64,000 bases of DNA from Rallus limicola. Its lineage: Eukaryota; Chordata; Aves; Gruiformes; Rallidae. Position numbers and translations under genes: made by a program. Shown here one piece after another: positions 1-8,415 of this stretch; the first letter of the stretch is position 1, and every line of letters starts with the position of its first letter. The stretch spans positions 75,584,520 through 75,648,519 of the forward strand of contig JAKCOZ010000001.1 of the NCBI GenBank assembly GCA_022605955.1, read 5' to 3'. Below the pieces are notes generated by a model that had not been told where the DNA came from, made no database searches, and was given only the letters and a program-made list of their open reading frames with translations.

Positions 1-969
1 TGTTCACCTCAAAACAGCCCAGGCCATTAAAGTTTTTCAATAGATTATTCAATTTCAGCTAGGTAGTACTAGGAGTGATAAAGCTCCACAACAGTACTTC
101 TTATTCTTTCCTTCCATATATTTCTATGCTAGATGTGAGTTCATAGTATGACAGCTATGTTGTAGTATGATTGTTACTATGCAGTTACATCGTTGAAGGC
201 AGTTAGAAGGACAGAGCCAGAAAATTAGCAACATTAACATTTTCTCTTATTTGTGGACAGAAGTCCAATCGAAATCCTGATTTGAAAGTGTTTTAACATC
301 TTGAGAATGTTTAAAAAACAAGTCTGTTTCTTATCTGAATTTACATTTATGGGCTAAAATATCCAAGCCAAAACTACTGCTCTAAAGGTCCCATATTATG
401 TATTATGCTCAAAATTCATACTTAATTTCTGATGTTCAAGTGCATCAAGAGACACAATTAAACTATGAAGATGTAGCCCTTTCTGAGCTAGTCCAACTCT
501 CCCACATTAAGCTACTTGAGCTGAAAACAGATACTGTAATCAGAAATTACTTTCCTGGAAGAAAACATCGCTGGGTTGGGCTGTGGGCCAGCTTCCACAT
601 AATGCAATGACTGCAACATTAGCCAATTCTCTTACTGTGGTTGCTAAAGGATCCATTTGAACATATAACTGATATGTTAGTATTTGTATTATTTATAGGT
701 TGATTTTACTTGTAAGATGATTTTAAGTAGTTTTTCAAAGCTCTTAAATTTCTCAGCATCATTTAAGACTCTCTTCTAGCACAGTAGGCCTGTTCTCCCA
801 TGCTAACCTGCTAAATACTACGTAGAAATTTGTTTTCCCTGATTTTACTCAAGTTGTTATGATATCAGAGCCTGTCCCACAAGGTAACCCCTGTAATCAA
901 TCAGACAGATACTGAAGTTCCATTTCTGTGTTTACCTAAGTAAGCTCGTGCTCACTTAATGGATTAAAA
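1..969. other. Presumed PIK3C2G intron or 3' flank; no gene seen
   Basis: AT-rich sequence with only short open frames that match nothing I recognise. It lies on the 3' side of the last identified PIK3C2G exon, so it is either a large intron of that gene or sequence beyond it; the window does not decide which. No RNA gene, promoter or intact repeat was recognised. Confidence 0.5.
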
Positions 970-1233
970 CTAAAGGAAGGAAGGTTTAGATTAGATATTA
1001 GGGGGACGTTCTTTATGGAGAGAGTGGTAAGGTGCTGGAATAGGCTGCCCAGAGAGGTGGTGGATGCCCCATCCCTGGAGGTGTTCAAGGCCAGGTTGGA
1101 TGGGGCCCTGGCCAACATTGTGTAGATCCGGGACTGGACGTTGGTGTCCCTGCCTGTGGCAGGGGGGTTGGAACTCTATAATCCTTGGGGTCCCTTCCAA
1201 ACCAGACCATTCTATGATTCTATGATTCTATGA
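970..1233 (+). mobile_element. CR1 LINE, 3' end fragment
   Basis: Truncated CR1 retrotransposon in plus orientation. It shows the usual CR1 3' sequence: a stretch around 1035-1085 with aggctgcccagagaggtggt and ccatccctggaggtgttcaa, then the block ending cccttccaaaccagaccat, and finally three copies of the octamer attctatg at about 1211-1233, which is the characteristic CR1 tail. No coding capacity remains. The clean tail and few obvious indels suggest a middle-aged insertion. Confidence 0.93.
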
Positions 1234-4200
1234 AAGGGCACACTTTGCAACTGAAATAATAAAACCCACACATACTCAACTTGCTATAGGAGACAAGACT
1301 CACTAGAAGGAACAACACAGCCCTTTCTTATGGTGGTATTAAAAAGCAAAGTTTCAGTGGGAGGAGATGCTTACTCACTGAAGTGTACATTAGGGATTCT
1401 GAAAAAAAAAACAAAACAGTTGACAGGGCTGAATGTCTGTGCATAGATGCAAAATGTTGCTTGTTGCTTTCACAAACTCCTTCAGAATATCAAAATATAG
1501 AAGAGGCTGGTCTAAAAATTGCTACAGCAGCATTGCAAACGGCCAAGTCAAGTCCATTAGGAATGGGAAAACTTACATCAGCAAACAGTAGAGGCTGTTT
1601 TAGCATACATAAGGAGGAAAAAAGCAGTGCATGCCCTGGTGTTGCATGAGCATTCTAATTTATCACACACATACATGTGCAAACGGATCTTACTCCAAGG
1701 CACAGCCTGCATTTTTATATTTGAACCTATACATTTATGACAGCCTTCTTTGTGACACATAGCTGAGACTGTATTACATAATGTAATTTATTCAGAAGCT
1801 ATGCAAGAATGCATCTAAAAGTCTCATAATAATAACTATGTAAGATAGCACTCATTTGGCCACAAATCTATTACACAGCTTGAAGTTATCTAAAAGATAA
1901 ACATGAAATACTTCTTACCCTAAAAGATTCCTTCAGGATCACTGCTAAGCCCTATAATAATTTATACTCATCAGATGTTCAAAGACTAATGACTGCATTA
2001 CAATCAATGGCACAAGAGCGCCTTGGTTTGAAATTTGTATCTATTACACATTTCTGCTTCCACCAAATTAATGAAATGACTGGCATCAGTTTAACAAAAC
2101 TGGCATGATAAAGTATTTTCAAGTAAAAGTCTTTTACCACCTCTCTGTAGAAGACCAAAAGCCTTTTTTTTGACCTTTATGGTGTGCTAAAGAAATACAG
2201 AACTGAAACAGTCTCAAATGACCTCTACTATAATGGTAAGGTCAGGTATCATCATTTGTAGAGAGAAAAAAAAAAACCTCCTTGAGAGAACTGGTATGGC
2301 TTGAGATAGATCAAGGATGTATAGCCAATAAGCCTCCCCAAATCATTCAAACTATCTTATCACAGCTAGATATCTCTTTTTTTTCTCCTTTCTCCCTTCC
2401 CCCTCCCACCCCCCAACCCTTGGTGAGATGAATGAGCTCTTTGATTGTATAATGGAAATCTGTTGAAAAGGCAACACCCTCATTTATGACAGAATCTGAT
2501 TGCAGTCCTGAGTCTTAAAAACTTACTCTTTACTATGGCTGTGACAAAGAGGTTACCTAAGGTATGCAGTGAGAAGCAAAAGTAGTTTTATGGTGGTTTT
2601 ATTCTTTTTTTTTTTTTTTCTTGTGTACTTTTAGAGATTTAAGATTTTCATGGGAATGTGTTTTGCAGTTCTGGAGATTAAGAATGTTTGGATGATATGT
2701 CATGAGAGTGAGGAAAGAAAGGAAACCTCAAGCAGCTGAAGAGATAATCATGCAAAAACAAACTTGGTCTGGGGTGATGGGAACATTTACTGGGACTTCA
2801 CTGTAGGCTAGAAATGTGCTGGCTTCCAAGAAGACCAGTAAGATCAGTGGGATTTGTTATGAAACACTAGATGTAAACTGATTAACAAGCTTGCAAGGTC
2901 AACAATGGTTTTAGTTTTTCCTATTATGAATCTCACGGTACAGAACATTTAAGTATGATACACTGACTTCCTTTTATGTAAAGCATAAAAAGCATATGAG
3001 ATAAACAATAACAAATGACCTTTACTCTGATCCAATCTAAACTTCCTAATCATGTAGTTCTGCAAAAGTTACACAGAGCAATACAGTGTTCTAAAAAAGA
3101 AGCTGTAGACCAAGTAGTCATATGGACATAGGAGGCAGTGCGTGAGAAACCACAGAGAACTGTGTGCCCTTTAGAAATCAGCTGCTCAGCACCACACGCT
3201 CCCACATATTCCCTGACTGCTTTAAAACCATTTTTTCTGAGTCAGGAGTGACTGACAGTGTGCAGCATGAATATGTGGAATTTGGATGCATCCAGTAAAA
3301 TAGGAGAACTTTCAGGCAGTGTTTGAATGCCGACATCCTTTGCTCTGCAGCAAAAGCCAAAAGCTTATTGAAAGAACACACACAAAATGAATGAACGTGA
3401 GGGCTTATTTTCTAAGCCAAGCAAAAATATCTAATCATAGTAATAACATATATTTGTTGACATAGAAGAAACATGAGCAAGTTTATTCCTTTCATCTATT
3501 AAAGAATGAAACAGTGAACAACTCTTCAATTCATCTCAAGGAAGCACATAAGTCATTAAAAAATATGCCTGGAAAGGGGACCAGAAGACATACTCTATTT
3601 TTCTGCTTACCGGGACAAGATCAACTATAAACAGGCTTCCAAGATGCTTATATAGCCTATTCTCAATGATTTTTAGTGACAGAGTTCTTCAACCTCCTTA
3701 TGAAATTCTGTTCCAGTATTTTCCCTCAAAGCATTCTTTTCCTCTTAATTCCTAATCTAACCTTGTTGTGCTTTTATCCTGTTATTTTTTCTTTCCTAAG
3801 GGAACATGAAGATCCTGTCTTTACAGCAGCCTCTAATGTATATGCAGACTGTTATGTTTTTCCTCAATCTCCTGTAGACAATTGTTTCAAACTTTTCTCA
3901 AAAGACTTGTTTTCCAAATATCTGATAATTTTAATTGCTTTCTCTAGACTCACTGCAATTTCTTCAGGCTCCTTATCCACACCTTTCTAAAAGGAAAATG
4001 TTGAAAATGTTCCAGCTGAAGTTGTAGCAGTGTCACATGAAGCAAAGGGGTTATTACTCATTTCACGCTTTCCAATTCAATATAGTATCATCAACTCATA
4101 TTCAGCTTGTCTGTAGTGTAACTGTCAGACCCCTTTCTGAAAAACTACCTATCACTGCTAATCCTAACTTGCAGCACACTCAAAACCTCTTACAATAGGT

Positions 4201-4964
4201 GTCTACTAAAAACTGAGCAAACATTTTCTCTATTGCATCATATTTGTTACTAATGAAAATATTGAAAGATGTCAGTGTCATCACAAAAGTTTTGGTGTGC
4301 CATGTGGTGTATCCTTCCATCCTGATGCTGAAACACAGGCAGGTACTTTCCATGAATTCAAGCAGTTCTGTACTGTAATGGTTCTATCTAGGCAGTATCT
4401 TCCTAATTTATGATAATGCTGCTTTTAATCAAAAGCTCTACTAAGACTACTTTAACTTACACCAAGTTATGTGATAGCTATTCTTTCTCCTCTAGTTCAA
4501 CAAATGATCCTCTCCTGAAAAAAATAAACATTCAAGAAAGGCCAATGCTCCAGGAGAAGTCAACAGTGCTGCTTCTTCTTCTGATCACTGCTATAGGAGA
4601 TAACAATCCTTTCAGCAAACATAGAATCTAAAAGAAGTCTGCAAGTCTGTGTTCAGATTTGTTTGCAAAACTTTTCTCCTTTCTATTTCTTTTAGTGAAG
4701 AAATCTTGCTAACAGTTCTACAGATGCATGTCTGCTCCTGAAAAGTGTAAAAATCTTGACTTTATTCCTCAAATCACCCAGACCTGCCCACATCTAAACA
4801 AAACGACATTCAAAATTTCAATTGCCAAATAGTAATTACAATGCTGTGAAAAGGAACAGAAGAGAGCAGTGAATTAGCAAATTTGAAACAGCTTTCAAAA
4901 AAGCCTCCAGATTTATCCTGAGGGATTTACTCCCAACTGTATTTTTTAATAACTTTTATTTCCA
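1234..4964. other. Non-coding stretch, no gene recognised
   Basis: About 3.7 kb of AT-rich unique-looking sequence. It holds a T run near 2606-2619, a C/T-rich patch at 2377-2420, and scattered short open frames without recognisable domains or splice-consistent homology. I looked on the minus strand for the PIK3C2G exons that should follow the activation loop and did not find them. Confidence 0.5.
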
Positions 4965-5762
4965 GTAACAGACAGATGGAGAGTCGCTTGCCCAAACAGG
5001 GAACTCTTGACTAAGCTTCAAGGCAAAAAGTACAAGTAAGGACTGTCTACAAAGGAAGGATATACAAACGGACTGAAGTGGTGTTAGGAAAGTCAAAACC
5101 CAACTAGAGCTAAACTGGTGGTGGAGATGAAGTGGTGGAACAAGTTCTACTGATTCATCATTTGTTAAAGGATGAACAAAGAAAATGTGGACCTGCTGCC
5201 AACTGGTGAAATGGTAGCACAGAAAAGGCTGAGGTACCCATTTCAGTCTTTACTGACAAGGCCCCCAGGTGCCAGGCAACGAGCTAAGCATGAGCCAGTG
5301 GTAGGCCAGATATGAGTCCTTGAAGTGAAGAAGGTCAACAGCATGCTGAACAGAATTCATGGGAGAGCAGACAGTAGATGCCCTTTACTTAGCACTTGGT
5401 AGTTCATGCCCTGCCAAAACAAGAAAGATGTTGCTAAACTGGAGTAAGTTGAGCAGAGAGCCACCAAGATTCTTGGGCACTGGAGCACTTGCCTATGAGG
5501 AGAGGCTGAGGAACGTTTTCAGGAGACCAAACAGTAGTCGTCCAGCATCTACTGGCAGTTATAAAAGAGATGGATCCAGGCAAGAATAAGATAAAATTGA
5601 AACAGGTTAGGTTCTGAATGGCCATAAGAAAAAACCACCAACATTCACTATGAGGATAATTAAATATTGAAACAGTATGTCTGGAGAGGTTATCCTTGGA
5701 GGTTTTCAAGATTCAACCGAACATAGCCTTGGATAGATTGGCATAATTTTAGTGTTGACCTT
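4965..5762 (+). mobile_element. Old, internally deleted CR1 LINE split by the provirus
   Basis: Degraded CR1 in plus orientation. About 5165-5280 (aaagaaaatgtggacctgct, then ggctgaggtacc, then tttactgacaagg) resembles the early reverse-transcriptase part of CR1 ORF2. From about 5282 the text jumps to CR1 3' sequence: gagccagtgg, aggtcaacagcatgct, cctatgaggagaggctgagg, then ggaggttttcaagattcaa near 5697. The middle of the element is missing. The right edge is the provirus integration point at 5762, and no clear CR1 sequence resumes after 12625, so the insertion lies near the old 3' end. Exact limits are uncertain. Confidence 0.7.
5758..5762 (+). repeat. Target-site duplication, left copy (acctt)
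   Basis: The five bases acctt directly before the 5' LTR are repeated directly after the 3' LTR. A five-base duplication made by integrase fits an ERV-L-type or similar element and shows that both LTRs belong to a single integration event. Confidence 0.93.
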
Positions 5763-6350
5763 TGTCCTGGTTTCAGTCAGGATAGAGTTAATTTCATTTG
5801 TAGCAGCGGATGGAATGCTGTGTTTGGGAGTTAAAATGAAAACAGTGCTGATAACACCCTGATGTTTTTAGTTGCAGTCAGACAGTCAATGCCAGGACAG
5901 GTGACCCAGATGGGCCAAAGAGAGTATTCCATGCCAATTACGTCCTGCCCAGGATAAAGGGGGGCTGATGGGAGGAAGAAGGGGCGGTTCCGGGACGCGA
6001 GCGGCCGGGACGCGAGGGTCTTGGGGGACGGTCGGGTTCCGGGACGGCTCTGGGTGGTACGGCCTGAGTTGTGTGGTTCGGTGAGAAACTGCATTGTGTA
6101 TCAATATTTTCATATTCTTTTGCTCTATAGTCCTGTTAGCATTGTATATATTTTATTTTTCTGTTATCTTAGTAAACTATCCTTATCCCAACCCACGGGC
6201 CTCTTAGTTTCTTGGTTTTGGAGTTATTTGCCCCTTCCTTTTCCCTTCCCTTGTTTCCCCCCTCCCCTTTTTCCCTTTTCTCCTGCTCTTTTACTTTAAG
6301 GAGCAGGCAGCTGCGTGGATCTCGGCCCAAGCCGGGGTGAAACCACGACA
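5763..6350 (+). repeat. 5' LTR of the provirus
   Basis: 588 bp bounded by TG and CA, identical base for base to the copy at 12033-12620. U3 contains a TATA-like aggataaagg at 5951-5960, followed by a CpG-dense block (5985-6050) built from repeated pieces: ggttccgggacg at 5986 and 6035, gggacgcgag at 5992 and 6007. A canonical AATAAA is absent; agtaaa at 6171 occupies the place where a poly(A) signal would be expected. A pyrimidine-rich stretch covers 6232-6296. Short open frames inside the LTR are duplicated in both copies and are not taken as genes. Confidence 0.97.
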
Positions 6351-6357
6351 GTCTTTT

Positions 6358-6375
6358 TGGCGCCCAACGTGGGGC
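6358..6375 (+). other. Primer binding site, tRNA-Lys1,2 type
   Basis: Seven bases after the 5' LTR lies tggcgcccaacgtggggc, which matches the 18-base complement of the tRNA-Lys(1,2) 3' end known from several betaretroviruses. It is where reverse transcription of the genomic RNA would be primed. The choice of Lys, rather than the Leu that named the mammalian ERV-L group, is a feature of this element. Confidence 0.9.
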
Positions 6376-6471
6376 TCGAAAGGTTGGGATAACGGTAGAT
6401 CTGACCCTGACGCGATTGCAATTAAGACAAAGTTGTGATAAGAACTGTTGTTTAAGCAGTCTCCGATCACG

Positions 6472-8340
6472 ATGCTGTGGTATTTATTCACATGGCTGTG
6501 GTCACTGCTGTGGCAGCAAAACTACCGTATGCTGTATGCAATCCTGACAGGATTTACTACCATGTCGAAGCTGCGTCTCCTGTTCTTGTATATTATGATA
6601 ACAGTCTATGATTCAGTAATATCGAGGATCGTGAACTTTTCCTGGTACTTATATGAGATCTTGCTGCCCTGTCCATTCCTTGGACAGGGAGGGTTTAAAA
6701 ACGGCAGCTGGTATGGTGGGAGTACTGCTTTCTTTTCCTTTGGGCTAAATACAACAACTCTGCTAGCAGTTTTTAAAAACTTCCAATATCCCTGGGATAT
6801 TCAAACTAGCATTTTGTTGTTTTTAGCTTTGGTGCAGATGGTTCAGTTGTTGTCAAATATTAAGCAGAGGTTTATGAATACCACTCCAGAGTTTTCTGCG
6901 AGGCCAGATAAACATGAGTGGCAGGGCATGTGGCAGAGCATGGGCAGGTACCTAGGTACTTTCTCACTCCCAATGGCTTGGAGTTTCACTCCTGAGCAGT
7001 TACAGGACCCTGGTAAAGTTACTGCATATCTGAAAAGGAATTGCTGTAAGTTTACCAGAGAAGCACACCTTACTGCACTGTGCTGGGCCCTGGCCACTAT
7101 TTACAAAACACTGCTTGATAACAGGCAGTACTGTCAGCACTGTCAGAGGGAAAGGAATGAAAACAAACCAGCAAAGACTGCAGCTGCTGCAACCCCTATG
7201 ACTGGCACTGCAGCTACTGTAACTTCTGTGACTAGCACTGTGGCTACTGCCACTAGTCCAACCAATGCTGCAGCTACTGCCACCCCTACAGCAGATACTG
7301 CTGATAAAACAAAAAACCAACCCCCGCCAGTGTCTGTTGCTCCCGTACAAAAGAGGAAACACACAAAGAAATCAGTTCGTGTAGTGAAGGATGATGATGA
7401 TGAAGCAGGGCCATCTGGAGCATGTCAGGATGGAGCAGGGCCATCTCAGGCATCTCAGGATGGAGCAGGGCCAGAGATTGTCACACGATCCCTGACCCTG
7501 AGTGAGCTGCGTGAGGTTCGAAAAGATTTCAGCCGCCGCCCAGGTGAGCACATCATCACCTGGTTGCTCCGATGCTGGGATCTAGGGGCCAGTAGTCTGG
7601 AGTTAGATGGCAGGGAGGCCAAGCAGTTGGGATCCCTAGCTAGAGAAGGAGGCATTGACAAGGAAATTGGGAAAAAGCCAGAAATCCTCAGCCTCTGGAG
7701 GCGACTACTGTCAAGTGTGGAGGAAAGGTATCCCATAAAGGAATATATTACATGTCACTCACCCAAGTGTAACAGCATAGAGGCAGTTATCCAGTACCTG
7801 AGAGAATTAGCTGTACGGGAGATCATTTATTATGATCTGGACAATACACAGAATCCCTCTGATCCTGATGAAGTTATATGCACCCCAGATATGTGGCGTA
7901 AGGTTGTACGAAGTGCACCAGCAGGGCACACCAATTCACTAGCATCAATAGACTGGGAGGATGCATATCCACCAACTGTAGAACAAGTGTCCTGGCGACT
8001 CCGGAAATATGAGGACAATGTTTCCCACTCTATGATCGCAGCGGTAGAGAAACTGGTCAAACGATTTGACCAACATTGGGGCAATGTTGCAGCTACTGGG
8101 AGAAAGCGTCCATCATCCCAGAAGGGAGGATACAGAAGGTACACACCACGAGACACGGTGCGAGGGCAGCTGTGGTCTTACCTGCGTGACCATGGTGAGG
8201 ACATGAGGAAGTGGCATATGCAGCCCACCTCAGCCCTCCAGGCACGAGTAGATGAGCTTCGAGGTAAAAGAATCGCACAACGCAATGTTGTCAGGAAGAA
8301 GGCTGCACCAGTGAGCAGCCAATACGATCAGCAACAATAG
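6472..8340 (+). CDS. gag: Retroviral Gag polyprotein (622 aa), intact
   Basis: Structural polyprotein that would assemble the particle and bind genomic RNA. The ATG at 6472 is the first in frame; a stop lies upstream near 6437. The protein shows three parts. Residues 1-127 are unusually hydrophobic, with apolar runs at about 1-14, 34-65 and 112-127. Residues about 230-340 are an Ala/Thr-rich, then acidic and Gly/Pro-rich linker, encoded by short tandem repeats. About 340-622 should hold the capsid and a basic C-terminus. I find no CCHC zinc knuckle, so RNA binding may rest on the basic tail (motifs TGRKRP, RGKRIAQRN, RKKAA). No late-domain PTAP or PPxY stands out. The stop is UAG and the next frame (pol) is in phase. 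Assignment rests mainly on position and proviral context. Confidence 0.93.
   Translation: MLWYLFTWLWSLLWQQNYRMLYAILTGFTTMSKLRLLFLYIMITVYDSVISRIVNFSWYLYEILLPCPFLGQGGFKNGSWYGGSTAFFSFGLNTTTLLAVFKNFQYPWDIQTSILLFLALVQMVQLLSNIKQRFMNTTPEFSARPDKHEWQGMWQSMGRYLGTFSLPMAWSFTPEQLQDPGKVTAYLKRNCCKFTREAHLTALCWALATIYKTLLDNRQYCQHCQRERNENKPAKTAAAATPMTGTAATVTSVTSTVATATSPTNAAATATPTADTADKTKNQPPPVSVAPVQKRKHTKKSVRVVKDDDDEAGPSGACQDGAGPSQASQDGAGPEIVTRSLTLSELREVRKDFSRRPGEHIITWLLRCWDLGASSLELDGREAKQLGSLAREGGIDKEIGKKPEILSLWRRLLSSVEERYPIKEYITCHSPKCNSIEAVIQYLRELAVREIIYYDLDNTQNPSDPDEVICTPDMWRKVVRSAPAGHTNSLASIDWEDAYPPTVEQVSWRLRKYEDNVSHSMIAAVEKLVKRFDQHWGNVAATGRKRPSSQKGGYRRYTPRDTVRGQLWSYLRDHGEDMRKWHMQPTSALQARVDELRGKRIAQRNVVRKKAAPVSSQYDQQQ
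6667..6689 (+). other. Perfect 8-bp hairpin in the 5' part of gag
   Basis: The sequence ccctgtcc (6667-6674) is followed after seven bases by its exact reverse complement ggacaggg (6682-6689). In the RNA this would form a stable stem-loop about 300 nt after the LTR, a plausible place for a packaging or dimerisation element. No functional proof is possible from sequence alone. Confidence 0.4.
7402..7473 (+). repeat. 30-bp tandem repeat in the gag linker
   Basis: A 30-nt unit containing gcagggccatct recurs with starts of that core at 7405, 7435 and, shortened, 7465. It encodes the repeated peptide GAGPS..(C/S)QD. It follows an Ala/Thr-rich segment (about 7171-7310) also made of short degenerate repeats. 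Such in-frame repeats change length without breaking the reading frame. Confidence 0.85.
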
Positions 8341-8415
8341 AGGGGCCCTGCCTCCAGCCAGGTGGAGGAGAGGGATAACCGTGTTTATTGGACTGTGTGG
8401 ATCAGATGGCCTGGC
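8338..8415 (+). promoter_or_regulatory. Predicted gag-pol readthrough signal: UAG plus pseudoknot
   Basis: The gag stop TAG (8338-8340) is followed in the same frame by pol. After a 10-nt spacer, cctcca (8351-8356) can pair perfectly with tggagg (8363-8368), closing a six-base loop gccagg (8357-8362). That whole loop is complementary to cctggc at 8410-8415, which would complete an H-type pseudoknot with a connecting loop of 41 nt. Gammaretroviruses such as murine leukaemia virus use the same arrangement, UAG followed by a short spacer and pseudoknot, for partial stop readthrough. The structure is seen by complementarity; readthrough is inferred. Confidence 0.75.

Noticed and set aside
900..945. 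Minus-strand TEMELQYL, reminiscent of the expected next PIK3C2G exon
   Set aside because: Only a few residues agree, a stop follows at once, and no acceptor or correct phase fits.
6021..6299. 92-codon frame in the LTR, repeated at 12291-12569
   Set aside because: Present twice only because the LTR is duplicated; overlaps the presumed transcript start and 3' end signals and has no homology.
7000..7364. Minus-strand open frames of 120 and 73 codons within gag
   Set aside because: Shadows of the gag coding sequence and its Ala/Thr repeats.
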